Of a stretch of 64,000 bases of DNA, positions 41,120-52,435 are shown one piece after another (position 1 is the first letter of the stretch; each line of letters begins with the position of its first letter). The position numbers and the translations under genes are program-made. Source of the stretch: Rebecca billardiae RCC1528 (lineage: Eukaryota > Haptophyta); assembly GCA_965240325.2 (NCBI GenBank), contig OZ251227.1:2666001-2730000 (forward strand). Reading direction: 5' to 3'. Below the pieces are notes generated by a model, which was not told the DNA's origin, searched no databases, and saw only the letters and a list, made by a program, of their open reading frames with translations.

Positions 41120-42283
41120 ATGGCGGATCGCGACGCGGCGATAGCGCTCGTCTCGCACCTGTTGCGGGCGCACAGCCTGACAGAGACGCTCGCGGCGCTC
41201 GAGCGCGAGGCCGGGACAAGTGCCAGTCGCACGGATGCGAGCCTCCCCGACCTCATCAAGGCACTCTCGCCCCCTGTCCCGGAGGAAGCAGCCGCCGCCA
41301 GCATCGATCCGCTCATGCAACCCTCGGCGGCGGGCGCACGTGTGCCCGAGCAGGTGAGGGAGGTGACGGACGCGCACGCATCGAACATTCTGTGCGTCAC
41401 CTTCGCTGGCGCCTCTCGTGACGTGCTCGCCAGCGGCGGCGTGGACAAGCTCATCTCCTTGGGCAGCGCGCAGGGCGGCCCGCCACATCTGGTGGCAACT
41501 CACAAAGCGCCGGTGCTGTCGCTTGCGGCGCAGCCGCAGGGCAGCCTTCTGGCATCGACGGGCATGGACGGTCGCGTGCAGCTCCATGACGTGAGCTCGG
41601 CCGCGCTCGTCCAGGAGTGGCCGGCCGTGCACAGGAAGCGTGCAACGTCTGCGCGGTGGCAAGACGAGCACCTGTTTGGCACGTGCTCAGCCGATGGGAC
41701 GGTTGCGCTCTTCAGGCGCGGCGGCGACGCGGGCGACTTCGCAGAGATGGTGCTGCCGCTGTCGCGTGAGCACGGCGTGACGAGCATCGACTTTGCGCCG
41801 CGCGGCGCGGTGCTCGTCGCCGGCCTCCAGCAGTCCCACTGCCTCCACTACTACGACGTGGCCGCGGAGAAGCTCTGGCCGGTGAGCATGAACGAGCTGG
41901 ACGACGACCACGTCTCCTTCACGGCGATGCACGTCGCCGTGCACCCGGAGGGCAAGTACGTGGCGGTGGCGACGGACAAGCAGCGTACGTTCGTTTACGA
42001 GTGGGCCTCGCGTAAGCGCGTGCGCACGCTCGTAGCGACCGCTCCTCCGGACGACTTTGCACCGGCGCCACGGCAGTGCTGGCACCCCGACGGCCGCCAC
42101 CTCTACCTCGCCTCGGGCGACGAGGCCGTCGCCGTCTGGGACGTGGGCATGGAGCGCCAGGTCGGGGTCATGACGGGGCACACGGCGGCCGTGCGCGACA
42201 TGTGCGTTCACCAGGGCGACGGAGAGCAGCGCTGGCGGCTGGCAACGTGCTCATTCGACAAGACCGTGCGCATCTGGGAGTGA
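41120..42283 (+). CDS. WD40 repeat protein with LisH-like N-terminus
   Basis: A single-exon 387 aa protein. The N-terminal helical segment IALVSHLLRAHSLTETLAAL followed by EREAG resembles a LisH dimerisation motif (about 8-35). WD40-type blades follow from about residue 85: NILCVTFAGASRDVLASGGV, LSLAAQPQGSLLASTGMDG, HLFGTCSADGTVALFRR, TSIDFAPRGAVLVAGLQQS, VAVHPEGKYVAVATDKQ, GRHLYLASGDEAVAVWDVG and WRLATCSFDKTVRIWE. That is about seven blades, enough for one propeller. It is a scaffold with no enzyme activity. Animal and protist LisH-WD40 proteins of this size exist, but I cannot name an orthologue. Start ATG follows CCACG and fits the LisH position. Confidence 0.8.
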   Translation: MADRDAAIALVSHLLRAHSLTETLAALEREAGTSASRTDASLPDLIKALSPPVPEEAAAASIDPLMQPSAAGARVPEQVREVTDAHASNILCVTFAGASRDVLASGGVDKLISLGSAQGGPPHLVATHKAPVLSLAAQPQGSLLASTGMDGRVQLHDVSSAALVQEWPAVHRKRATSARWQDEHLFGTCSADGTVALFRRGGDAGDFAEMVLPLSREHGVTSIDFAPRGAVLVAGLQQSHCLHYYDVAAEKLWPVSMNELDDDHVSFTAMHVAVHPEGKYVAVATDKQRTFVYEWASRKRVRTLVATAPPDDFAPAPRQCWHPDGRHLYLASGDEAVAVWDVGMERQVGVMTGHTAAVRDMCVHQGDGEQRWRLATCSFDKTVRIWE

Positions 42284-43327
42284 GATGATCGGAGTATCGG
42301 ACGACGCCCGACGACAGATTAGGTCATTAGGGGCGCCGCGACCGGCAATATGAATAACTCTTACTCGTCCGTACGTGAATATATATTCGCGTCAAGTGAG
42401 ACTTCCGATCGATGATCCTTATTCGATGACGCCGGTGCACATCTGTGACACCACCGCCAGAATGACCAGGCGTCGGGCCGCTTACACCACGGCCCGCCTG
42501 GTCCTAGGCGCGCATCAACTCCGGCAGGCGCCGCGTCGCTACTCGATCACTGCGCATGATGATTATTGTCTGAGAGACTCGGAGCGCACACGGACACGGT
42601 GGCGTCGGCGGGCCGCGAACTGACGCCGGCCGGCGGCCTGCTGGCTGCCGCTGCCCCAGTCCCCACCCGCCCGTATTTAACGGACCGCGGGCCGGAGCTC
42701 GGAACACCGAACATAAGTCGTCCGGGATCAAGGACAAGCCACAAGGGCGGACGGCGGTGGCACCGGCGGTCCACGCCCGGTGGTCCACGACCACGGCGGC
42801 GCCGGGACCGGCCGTCCAAGACTTCATTCGAGTGACCAACTACCAACGTCCAACCCCGGGGGGCTAAACTCAGTCAGCACCTAATTGGCGACCCATGCCC
42901 AATATAAATCCCACTGACGGCCCGCCGACTGACGCTGCGGCTGACGTTTAGGCTTTAGCCTTATATGACTGACGGCCGGTCGACTGACGAGTGACGACGA
43001 ATTTAGCAGATGATAATTGATTGGCGCTTCGCGCGTGTCGTGCGGTCCTTACTAGCTGTGTTTCCGATCACCGTCACCGATGAGGGCATGAACTGCACGA
43101 CCGTCGATGCATCGAGTAGTAGAGCGTGGACCTTCGGCTTGCCCGCGAAGTCTGCAATCTCTCGGGCGATCGTCGTTCTAGGGCTCCACGTGCCAGCTGC
43201 GCCCCGGCCGCCGACCAACATACATGACCGCGCGTGCGTCGGTCGGGTGGGCGGCGCCTGCGGTCGGTGCGCTCACAGAGCCGCACCCGGGGCAGCGAGC
43301 GCCAGGAGGTGGAGCCGATGGCCGCTC
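42284..43327. other. intergenic, no gene seen
   Basis: This 1,044 bp gap lies between convergent genes (WD40 plus, CXXC minus). A stretch at 42,910-43,000 repeats CGACTGACG-type words and includes TTTAGGCTTTAGCC. No supported ORF. Confidence 0.5.
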
Positions 43328-44363
43328 TCAGTGCACGAGCACGTTCAGGTTGGGTGGCCCTGATTCGCGCCGGTGCCGATCGTTCATCGAGATGAACTCC
43401 TCCTGTGAGCCCAAAGCAAGCCGCAGGGGTGCGTCGAGCGGAGCGCGCGTGCGTCTGAGCGGGGCCGCCAGCTGCGCTCGGGACTCTTGTGCGGCGCGTC
43501 GCGCGCCGCGCGCCGACCGTGCTGCCGCCCAAGGCGTGCGCGCTGGTGCGCGCGCGGGGGCGAGCGCGCGCGGATGCGGGCCGCTCGCGCGCGCGCGCGC
43601 CCACCTCGAGGGCGCACTTATCCGCCCACGGCCAGTCGCCGATCTCGACCGACTTCCCCTCCTCCACCTCCGTCTCCCGCAGCCGCTTCCATCCCTCAGT
43701 GCGGCCCTTGCGCCGCACGAGGTAGTCGAGGAGGAGCTCGGTGTTGCCGGCCCACGCGCTCTCCTTGGCCATCTCCTTGCGCGGCGAGGAGCCATCCGCG
43801 TTCATCGTGTCGTCCGTGTCGATGTCGCCCGCCACAGAGTCCGAGTTGTTCTCGTCCGACGTCGAGCGCGAGCCCTTCCCGCCGTCGCCGCCCAGGTCCA
43901 CCTCGCCGTCAGTCGTGAAGCTGAGCGAGGTGTTGATGGTCAGCGCGGGTGGTGGAGGCCCCTGCTTGACCCGCTTGCGCGCCTGCGCATCCTCCGCGCC
44001 CGCTGCGTCTGTTTCTTCGCGGGTCTGCATGTTCAGGCACTTGCGCACGACGCATGCCTGCTTCTTAATGCCCTGCGGAGCCGAGCGCGCGCACGCAGAC
44101 GAACAGCCGCCGTGGGAGCGAGGAGGGCGATTGGCGTGAGCACGCAGCGCGATGAGCGAGGAGTCGGGGAGGCGGGGGTCGCGCCCGACACCCCCCTCGC
44201 CCCTCCCTCGAGACGGCGCGGGCGCGAGGGGCCGCGAGGGCGCGCGCGGTCCTCACCGGTCCTCCAAACTTGGGCTTGTCCGCGCAGTTGACGCACTTCC
44301 CACAGTCTCTGCGGTTGCAGTTCTCGCACTGCCCGCACCGAGATAGCCGCGACCGCGCCTTCT

Positions 44364-44408
<45 letters not shown>

Positions 44409-44433
44409 AGTCCGCGTTCTGCTCGGCCTGCAT
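43328..44433 (-). CDS. CXXC zinc-finger protein (unmethylated CpG reader type)
   Basis: CXXC fingers bind unmethylated CpG. Inferred exons (minus): 44433-44257, 44072-43605, 43402-43328; 239 aa. After the start MQAEQ comes a 14-Ala run encoded by a GCC array. The finger spans about 31-71: CGQCENC, DCGKCVNC, KPKFGGP and, joined across intron 1, GIKKQACVVRKC. All eight zinc Cys and the KFGG loop of DNMT1/MLL/KDM2-type fingers are present. The rest is acidic Ser/Asp-rich with a C-terminal segment (LLLDYLVRRKGRTEGWKRLR, WPWADKCALE). Exon 3 is short and ends PPNLNVLVH. No SET, JmjC, methyltransferase or PHD domain is attached. Introns are 184 and 202 bp (GTGAGG, GTGGGC donors). Confidence 0.82.
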
Positions 44434-47400
44434 TGCGATCGCGACTCGACACACCGAGAGGAGGGGGGCTCGCCTTCGCCCTGGGCTTCAAAGGGCCCCG
44501 AGTGGCCCGGGTGACTTGAGTGCAGCCTGGCGCCCTGACCTAGGCCTGGCAGGGGGTGGCGCCAGGCCCCAGATTGGAACGTCATCCAAACTCAACGACC
44601 GGGAGGGCAGGAGCGTGAAACCCCCGCGCGAAACCCGCTGGCGAAACGCCCACCCCCAAGCCCTACACACCCTCCTAAGTGGGAGATTGCGTTTGTGGGC
44701 GGGGATTGGCTGTTGGCTGATACAAGAGGGGGCGGTAACCACCACAAAAAGGGGGAGGTCGGGTACAATGTGATAGCAATTGGGCATCCCAAGATTACTC
44801 AAATCAGCCCGCCAGCCAGTCATCTTCGACGGCGACTTTTGCTTCGAGCGCAGATGATAATAAGGCTTCATCACCGTTCCTAATTCCTAATCCAAACTAC
44901 CCGTACTTTGCGCGCGCACGGGCTGCGAAAAAAATCGGATCGCGTACGTCGCGGCCGTGAACCCCGCCCGGAATCTCACGCCCACCACAGCCTCCCATGC
45001 ACCACCCGAGCTTCCCCCATAGCAATCAGCATAACCAACTTCAGCATGGCGATCGACGATCATTGGCGAGTGGCGACTGCATGCGTCGGGCCGACGCGTC
45101 GCTCATTCCCCTCGGGCGATGCTCAAAGGGCGCGCGACGCATGGCTGTCAGCGCTGTTGGTGATGGCGACGAGTAGCTGACGGGTGCGCAGTAGACGCTA
45201 GAGTCACCTAGGCGCTGATCCTGACCGGTAGTGGTCAATTGCGCAAGTGATCCGCAGAATCGAAGCTCTGCCAACTGGATATCGCGAGACCGCACTCAAC
45301 ATGTCAAGTAGACAGCGAGCCACAGTGCGCCGATGCCTTTTCGGACCCGCCTAGTCATGGCTGAATCAGGCAATCAGCCCCCTGCCGCACTTGTGCGATC
45401 GACTGAATTCCGTTGCGGCCCGCGATGCGCAGCATTCGGAACTGGGGGCGGCAGAGCCGGCATCAAGAGGATGCTATCAGGCGCCGCGTTCGAGCCTTCA
45501 CAACTGACAAGCGCTGGCATCTGGCTCCCGGGGTTGCGAGCTCCCCCCACACCACCCCTCCCTCCAGTCCACGGGGCCTGATAAAATACTTGTTCGTGAG
45601 GCTGTCGTACTCCCGATATTGCTGCCAGGTTTCAAGAGTTCGTACCAAATGATCACGGCCGTCGGCTGTGAACTCCCGAAACAGCTAGAATCAGGGATAT
45701 TTACCTGCCATGACTGGCCGAAGTGCGGTCGCCCGTCCCGCATCCGGCCGCGACTTAGCCCTGTCTGCCGGCACGCTCGGTCTGCTGCGTGTTTCGAGTG
45801 CGCACATGACATCGTCGTCGAATGTCGATTCGTCCGAGCGTTTAGACCCCACGGCCCCGGTCACCGTCCGTCCATCGTCCGTCCTGTCCGCGACAGGCTG
45901 CCGCCTGTAGTTACTAGAGCCTAGTGGCTAGTTTGGACCTGGCCCGCCAGGCCGTGCGGACCGGTCAGTGCCCCGCAGTGTCGCAGCGGTGCCGCGCCTG
46001 ATCGCCCTGATGCACGCTAAGACAGTCTCGGCCCGCGGTCAGAACCGACGGCTTGAGCTAGGCCTCTGAGGGCCTAGTCGGCGTCGCTGTTGGCCTGAAC
46101 TGCGTCGTCTGTCCGTCAATATTTTAGCATATAGCAGCATTGCCATCAGCATATATTGAAGCTAGCCATGTCGTAACGCCTATTACTGCTTAGTACTAAG
46201 TAGTAACGGTTATGGCAAGTCGGACTAACTCAGACTACAGGCAATCGCGGGCAATAAGAAGTCAGAGATCTCACGGCTATCTCGGTTTATTAGCCGTTCG
46301 GTAGCCCGGCGACCGCCTACGGAGTCTCAGTTTCTTAGCTAGGGATCCGCCCGCCGCGCAGGCGCGGGGGGCGCAGGGGGGCTGCCAGCCCCCCGCTTAG
46401 AGTCTTTAGGCAATTAGGCCCGGTCGGCGAGGCCCCCAAAAATTCGGACCATATTTTGGAGCAAATATGACATGATGTTGCATGGATGCTGCGGTGCACT
46501 GGCCAGGAGTCAGTCATCAGGAGAAGTCGGGACTTATGGCCTGTTCTCGTAGTCGGGCCGCGCGCCGCGTCCCACACGGGCAATGCGCCTCGGGCTCGGC
46601 GGACCACTCGTCATAGAGTCCCGGTTTCATAGTGTGAAGCCTAGAGTAGTATGCGTATAGCAAACCAGCCAATCACGCTAGTCTCAGTTTCTAGGCCAGA
46701 TCTGCAGCCGAGAGCAAGCCCCAGTTTCTTAACGTGATGCGCAGCTCCGATCCTTATTGCCCGCGAATGGCTGCGCGCGATTGCCTGCTGTACTCTGCTA
46801 AGGTTAAGAGTGTATCTAGACTGTACTAGCTCTGTAGACAGGTTACACTGTTGTAGTAACTACGCCGAGTAGCTTAAGCCTTAAGGCTGCGCTGTATTCT
46901 GTCAATACTATGGTGACTATAGCGTTACTATAGTACGTCATCATTTAGATATATGACCGCGTTCCGCGGTCCTCTTCCGTCAGAACCAACGTAGTTGGGG
47001 GCCCGCGGTGCAGAGTCTGTCTGTGCCGGCCGTCTGACAGTCTGTGCGGTGTGCCACCCGCTCCGTCCGACCACCACGGACACTCACAGTCACACAGCCG
47101 CGGCGTCGCCCCGGAGTCGCATATCGGCCACTAACCTCGCCATCGTCGCGCGGACTCGCCGCTCGCAGATCAGCCTGTGGCTCTCGTGTCAGGCAGTCAG
47201 GCATCCGTCGTGCCCATCAGCGCCAGAGCTGGCTCTCAGTCACTGAGTGAGTGAGAGCCGCCGCTCACGGTCAGCGCGCAGTCCGAGCTCCGAGCTCGCG
47301 CGCGAAACGCCCGCCCATGCGCCAGTCAAGCCGTCGAGACTCGAGACAGCTCGGATGCGGCGGACGAGAGCAAAAAGGATGTGCGCGTGGTCCAGCTCGT

Positions 47401-48514
47401 GCTGCGACTCGGACTCGCCCAGTCTCGTCGCCCGCAGATCTGCGCGCGCTGCTTGCCGCGCCGCTGCATGACATGTGCAGCCAGAGGCTCCAGTCAGTCA
47501 GCACGCCGCACGCGGATGAGCCATCACAGCTCGGCCATGGACGGCGCGAGCGAGGGCTTGGGCGAGCGAGATGGCCGTGGTGGCTGCTCCACATCCCGAC
47601 AAAACGTCCAAGACTACCCGCTCGCACCACGCCGACTGGATCAGGCGAAGGCTCCGCACTGCAGATCAGGCTCGGCGACGGACGCGGCTGACTGAACCGC
47701 GACGTCCTCGCGACCGCCCGCGCTTGAACATGCCGAGAGTTCAGCTGCGCGGCGTGCGGCGTGGCGCGCGCGGGCGCGCGCATGGATTCACGCGTTAGGA
47801 TGCCCCGCGGTCTCCTCCTCGTACCGTCGCCGACTGCTCTCCGCGCGCGAGCGTCGACATCGATTCGTGTCCGCGGTCCGGTGCTCGGTTGGAAACCGCA
47901 CTGACTGGGCCGAAGAGGGATCGGCAGGGCGGGGCGCGCGGGGTGAGCGGGCACGAAAGCGACGCTGACGACCGTCGGGATACCCGCGCCGTCGGATTGA
48001 ACGATCGTGCGCTGCCGCAGCGGGCCGCCCCTCGGCCTCCGTTCGCTTTCGTTCGGCTGTGCTGGCAGTGGCCGAGGCGGCGAGGCGACGACTCCAGAGC
48101 TCATCAAGAAGGCCGTATCCAGTATTCATCAAGGGACGAGATAGTATGAAGATTGCGTTGTGGTTGCGCGATCAACATTTGATCATCAAACGTCGTCGCT
48201 CCTTGAATGCCGTTTTTCCGGAACGCGGGCCGCACACGCCGCGCGCCGCGCCCCCTCCGGCTCCGACTATACGGATAGCTGCGGCGGGTATTTTCAATCT
48301 CTCGCACTATTGGAGTTGGTTGGACGATTATGTCAACGGTCGTTCTTGGCATCTTGCAGCGGCGAGGCCATATTATTTTACTATGGTCACACTACATTAA
48401 GGAGAGTCTACCCACAATTACCCTGCCTCGCACACTTGGGCGCGGGTTTCGTTGATTCCTCTGTTCACTATTCAAGACGGTGGACGCGCCCTTTTTCGAC
48501 GAGGATGCACCTGT
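44434..48514. other. 4.1 kb gene-poor region
   Basis: Open frames here are short, overlap on both strands and lack motifs; the longest is a 278-codon minus frame (47,271-48,107) that is Arg/Ser/Pro-rich. Composition varies: 46,090-46,980 is less GC-rich with many TAGT/ACTA words, and 46,350-46,450 carries G-rich and C-rich blocks (GGGGGGCGCAGGGGGGC, CCAGCCCCCCG) next to GGCGAGGCCCCCAAAAATTC, similar to the GATTTTTGGG repeat near 13,300. I see no gene I can support. Confidence 0.45.
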
Positions 48515-48670
48515 AAGGGAGTCTCAAAATTCGAAACTCGGTCTCCTCCAGCCCTGAAAATCGTCCCCCGTCCCTTTTTTCTTTGATCAAAGATCTTTTT
48601 GAAACGTGGTTCGGGCCCGCTGGTGCGGGCTCCACGCTGCGCGCTCCGCCCTGCACCGCGGGCCATAATA
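48515..48670. repeat. dispersed repeat, copy 1
   Basis: The segment GCTCCACGCTGCGCGCTCC followed by GCCCTGCACCGCGGGCCATA is found again in reverse orientation at about 62,617-62,662 with about 93 percent identity over 46 bp. Weaker similarity extends on one side (TTTTTGAAACGT here against TTTTTGACAACGT there). Confidence 0.65.
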
Positions 48671-48918
48671 GCGCATCACAGATTGCCAGATCGATATTAA
48701 TTACTCGCAATAATAAAAAGTGAATAATATATACTATAGCAGGCAGCGCCATTGATGTATAGTCATCAGCTCCGACGCGGGCCGGGCGGCGGGCAAGTTG
48801 CCACTCAATACTGCCAGCTAGTCGCCAGTCGGCCGTACTCTGAGTATTCTGTAAGTGATTGACCGATACTTGAGTGCTGATGATGATAATGTTAAGTGAG
48901 GCGCGGCCGGATCAACGG
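48671..48918. other. 3' flank of the Sfi1-like gene
   Basis: A moderately AT-rich spacer with AATAATAAAAAGTG at about 48,708 on the plus strand. No gene is seen. Confidence 0.4.
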
Positions 48919-51003
48919 TCAAGTTAAGCCGACCGAGGCGACCCCAGCCTGGCCGGATTCAGCGACCTCGCCCGACTCCGAGACCGTGGACTCGGCTGAC
49001 ACGACGTCCGCGCCGTTCGGACCTGACAGTGACACTCTCTGAACTGAGTCTGAGGCCACCTCAGCGGGGAGCTGGCGCGAGCCGAGCGCCTCGTCGCGCT
49101 CGCGCAGCGCACGCGCCAGCATCACGTGCAGCTGGTCGAGCCGCGCCTCGAGCTTCGCGGTGTGCACGCCGACCTCCTCGCCGACGGCGCCGCGCACGGC
49201 GTGCGCGCTCGGAAGCTCGTCACGCCGCACCCCGTTCCGGGCGTTCGCGCCGCGCGGCGTGACGTCCGCCGCTCGCAGCTTGAAGCGCGGCGACGTGCTC
49301 GCCGGCCGCGCGACCCCAACGGTCGCGGGCCGCGGCGAGACCGGCGCGCCCTCGGGTAGGCTCCGCTGGGTGCCCGTGGGCGAAGGGCCGGGCGACGAGG
49401 CCGTCGAGATGGCGCGGAGCATGGCGCTCTCGGCGGAGGCGACGCGCGCTGCCAAGTCCGACTCGCCCGCCGCCAGATCCATCTGCATCGCCGGCGGCGG
49501 CCAGCGCGCGAGCACAGGCCGGCCCGGGGTGCCCCGGGCCTTGGTGGTCTCGGCCGCGGAGCCGGTGTCTCCAGCCGCGGCCACGGGCGAGGCCGACTCG
49601 CCCGGCCCGGCGCCGTCGGCCGACGCGGCAGCGCCGGCGGACACTCCGTGCCCGTCGGCCAGGCGTCGCGCCGAGGGCGCGGCCGCGGCCGCGCGGCCGC
49701 CGCCGCGCGGCTCGTTAAGCCGCTCGGTCGCCTCCGCAGCGGCGCCGCCCAGCACGGCGCCGCGCCCGACGCCGTTGCGCACCGAGGAGCCCGGCGAGCC
49801 GCCGCCACCCTCGCCTCGCCGCGCGCGCGCGTCGGCTACGCCGGCACCGCCGCCCTCCTCCCCTCCGCGCGCGCCGGCGCGCGCCGCGCCGACGCCAGCC
49901 GTGCCGTCGCCAGCCACCGCTGCTGTGTCGTACCGCTGGAGCCGGCGCTCCAGGTCGACGTTGCGCGCGCGCGCGGCGACGGCGACGCGCGCGTGGTGGC
50001 GCACCGCGAGCTTCTCCGCCGCGAGCTGCTGCGAGCCCAGCGCCAGCGCGCCGAAGCGCCAGCGCGCCAGCGCGCGCCCCACGCGCATGTCGGCCATCCG
50101 CGCGCCCGCCGCGTCGGCCGACGCAAAGCAGCTGGCAAGCCGCGCGAGCCGCGCGTGCGTCGCCGCATCGGCGACGTCGACGAGCGCGCCGTGCCACGCG
50201 GCGAAGGCGCGCGCGAGGCGCGTGGCGCGAGCATCGGACGCGCACGCCACGCTCGCGAGCGCGCGCAGCCGCAGCTCGCTCAGCACCGCCTCGCGCGCCG
50301 TCACGACGTGCCGCCGGTGCGAGCGCTCCCCACGCAGCAGCAGCACGGCCTCGCGCCACGCGCCGAGCGCGGCGAGCTGGCGGTAGGAGGCGGCGAGGGT
50401 GAGCACGGCGGTGGCGCCGAAGGCGAGCGAGTTGGCGCGCGCCGCGTGCATCTGCCGCGCCGCCGCCTGCGAGAAGTACGCCACGGTCTCGCGCAGCGTC
50501 GCCGCAGCCCACAGCCTGAGCGCGCGCCGCGCCTCGAGCCTGCCGCTGCAAGCGCACGCGCGGAGCGCGAGCGCGCGCGCGGCGGCGAGCGTCTCCGCGC
50601 GGCTGTGCTCGGCCTTCTGGCGTGTGCGCATGAACGAGTCCACCAGCACGCGCCGCTCGAAGATCAGCTCCGCGTTCACCGCCGCCTCCGACACGCGCGC
50701 AGACCAGTATCGAAAGGCGCGTGAGATCAGCCGATCCGCTGCTGACTGCACTGCGTGGCCGAGGATCGCAGCGGCGGCGCGCAGGCTGGCCTCGCGGCGG
50801 GAGGCCTCGACGAGCGCAGCCATCATCGTCTCGTAGCGCTCGACCAGGTTGTCCTCCTCATCCTCCGCCGCGGGGGCGGCCGCCGGCGCGGCGCGCGCCT
50901 CGAGCGCAGTCGCCGATGCGTCGCCGGACGCCGTGCCCTGGCCCGATGGATGCGATCGGCGGGTGGCGCCCCGGCCAGAGGCCTTCGTGCACAGCGCCTG
51001 CAT
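48919..51003 (-). CDS. Sfi1-like Trp-repeat helical protein
   Basis: Probable centriole or basal-body associated scaffold. The single-exon product is 694 aa. The N-terminal half (about 50-400) is helical and carries spaced AxxxW repeats: ISRAFRYWSARV, RRALRLWAAATL, LAALGAWREAVLL, LARAFAAWHGALVD and GRALARWRFGALAL. This is the pattern of Sfi1-type centrin-binding repeats (AxxxLLxxxFxxW), with about 40-60 residue spacing. The second half is Ala/Gly/Ser-rich and disordered, with one short coiled coil near the C-terminus (AKLEARLDQLHVMLARALRE). The start MQALCTK is chosen because upstream in-frame sequence is low-complexity; the frame is open to 51,294. Function is inferred from the repeat pattern only. 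Confidence 0.6.
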   Translation of the reverse strand: MQALCTKASGRGATRRSHPSGQGTASGDASATALEARAAPAAAPAAEDEEDNLVERYETMMAALVEASRREASLRAAAAILGHAVQSAADRLISRAFRYWSARVSEAAVNAELIFERRVLVDSFMRTRQKAEHSRAETLAAARALALRACACSGRLEARRALRLWAAATLRETVAYFSQAAARQMHAARANSLAFGATAVLTLAASYRQLAALGAWREAVLLLRGERSHRRHVVTAREAVLSELRLRALASVACASDARATRLARAFAAWHGALVDVADAATHARLARLASCFASADAAGARMADMRVGRALARWRFGALALGSQQLAAEKLAVRHHARVAVAARARNVDLERRLQRYDTAAVAGDGTAGVGAARAGARGGEEGGGAGVADARARRGEGGGGSPGSSVRNGVGRGAVLGGAAAEATERLNEPRGGGRAAAAAPSARRLADGHGVSAGAAASADGAGPGESASPVAAAGDTGSAAETTKARGTPGRPVLARWPPPAMQMDLAAGESDLAARVASAESAMLRAISTASSPGPSPTGTQRSLPEGAPVSPRPATVGVARPASTSPRFKLRAADVTPRGANARNGVRRDELPSAHAVRGAVGEEVGVHTAKLEARLDQLHVMLARALRERDEALGSRQLPAEVASDSVQRVSLSGPNGADVVSAESTVSESGEVAESGQAGVASVGLT

Positions 51004-51317
51004 GCTGCCGAGCGGGCGCGGGCGCACGTGCCGGCGTGCGAATCCCTCGCGCCTGCCGGCGGGGCCCGAGTGGGGGCTCGGGCGCGCGCAAAAAGGGCTG
51101 CCGAGGCGCCGCGAGGGGTGCGAAAGGCGAAAGCAGCCAAAGCACTCGTTCGGCACGCCCGCCGCGCGCGCGCCAGCTGGCAGCAGCAGCCTCTGCCGCC
51201 GCCGTCCCGGTCGGGCGGCGGGTCCTGGGCAGTTCGCGCTCAAGTTCATCAATCTTGAGAGTACGGAGATGTCCACGCGAGCTATTGGAAACACCCATCA
51301 CATCCACCAGCAAAAGC
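51004..51317. promoter_or_regulatory. divergent promoter interval
   Basis: These 314 bp lie between the Sfi1-like start (minus) and the NEDP1-like start (plus). Both frames remain open into it, so the exact transcription limits are unclear. Confidence 0.4.
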
Positions 51318-52184
51318 ATGGCACGCTCCGTGCAGGTGGGCGATGTCTCCCTGCGCAAGGAGGACATCTCCCTGCTCGTGCCCCCGCGCTGGATCAACGA
51401 CCAGATCATCGCGATCGCGTACGAGACCATGCGTACCGAGACCCTCCCCGGCGACGACCGCTTCGCGTGCGTCGGCCCGTCTGAGGCGTTCATGATGTCG
51501 CAGATCCACGACGCGTCGCAGCTGCGCGAGTTCTTCGCGCCGCTCAAGCTGGAGACACGACAGCTGGTGCTGCTGCCCGTGTGCGACCACGACGATCCGG
51601 ACACGGCGGGGGGCATGCACTGGAGCCTGCTCGCGTACTACCGCGCCCACTCGAGCGATGGCTTCTACCACTTCGACTCGCTCGGCATCAACCGCGCGCC
51701 GGCGGAGCAGCTCGCCGAGCGCGTCGCGCCGCTGCTGGGCCTCAGGCGCGCGCCGGTCACGGCCGCGCCGACGCCGCGCCAGACCAACGGCTACGACTGC
51801 GGCATGTACTGCATCCTCATTTCCGAGCTGTGCGCGCGCCACGTCGGCAGGCCGCCCGCCGAGGTGGCGGCCATCATCACACAGACCGTCACGCCCGAGG
51901 CCGTGCGGCAGCGGCGCAAGGACATCATCGCGACGCTCCGCGCCAAGCTGGACGGCGCCGAGGCGACGGATGGGCGCGCCCGCGACGAGCGGAATGTCGC
52001 AGCCGGCCCAGATCAGGCGGCGGAGCCCCCAACAGACGCCGACAAGGCCCGCCTTGAAGTTGAAGCAGGTGGGAGCACAGCCCAGAGTGTGAACACTGCG
52101 GAGGCCGCAGCCGCGGGCACGGCGCCGCCTGGCGTCGCTGACTCGGGCAGTGTGCGCCGCACGTGGCCCGAGCCGCAACTCTAG
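51318..52184 (+). CDS. SENP8: NEDD8-specific protease NEDP1/SENP8-like
   Basis: A C48 (Ulp1 family) cysteine protease that removes NEDD8 or matures its precursor. The single-exon product is 288 aa. The catalytic triad is clear: His101 in MHWSLLAYY, Asp120 in FYHFDSLG, and Cys161 in QTNGYDCGMYC, with the oxyanion Gln155. The N-terminus (VGDVSLRKEDISLLVPPRWI plus NDQIIAIAYE) matches SENP8, which starts directly with the protease fold and lacks the long N-terminal extension of SUMO proteases. The last 75 or so residues are an Ala/Asp/Glu-rich tail not seen in human NEDP1. The start MARSVQVGD is set by homology. Confidence 0.9.
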   Translation: MARSVQVGDVSLRKEDISLLVPPRWINDQIIAIAYETMRTETLPGDDRFACVGPSEAFMMSQIHDASQLREFFAPLKLETRQLVLLPVCDHDDPDTAGGMHWSLLAYYRAHSSDGFYHFDSLGINRAPAEQLAERVAPLLGLRRAPVTAAPTPRQTNGYDCGMYCILISELCARHVGRPPAEVAAIITQTVTPEAVRQRRKDIIATLRAKLDGAEATDGRARDERNVAAGPDQAAEPPTDADKARLEVEAGGSTAQSVNTAEAAAAGTAPPGVADSGSVRRTWPEPQL

Positions 52185-52435
52185 TCTTCCGTCGCGCATG
52201 ATTCGTGACATCTCATTCTCGAGAGCTCTACTCAAGTACTAAGCGTCTACGCCTCCGAGTCTCATCTACGATACATGCTAGCCATTGGCAGGCATTGGCG
52301 TGCAGCACCGTGCACGGGTGCAACGTCACTGGTGAGTTCAGAGTTGAGAAGTGGTGACTGCCTGACTGGAGTCGACACGGTCGCAAGTCGCTCGGTCCGC
52401 CAATTCGCGAGCTGGAGAGCGGAAGCACTGTCGTG
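52185..52435. other. 3' flank of the NEDP1 gene
   Basis: These 251 bp separate the stop codon from the left arm of the palindrome. No feature is evident. Confidence 0.4.

Noticed and set aside
47271-48107. 278-codon minus frame
   Set aside because: Arg/Ser/Pro-rich, no motif, and overlaps plus-strand frames of similar character.
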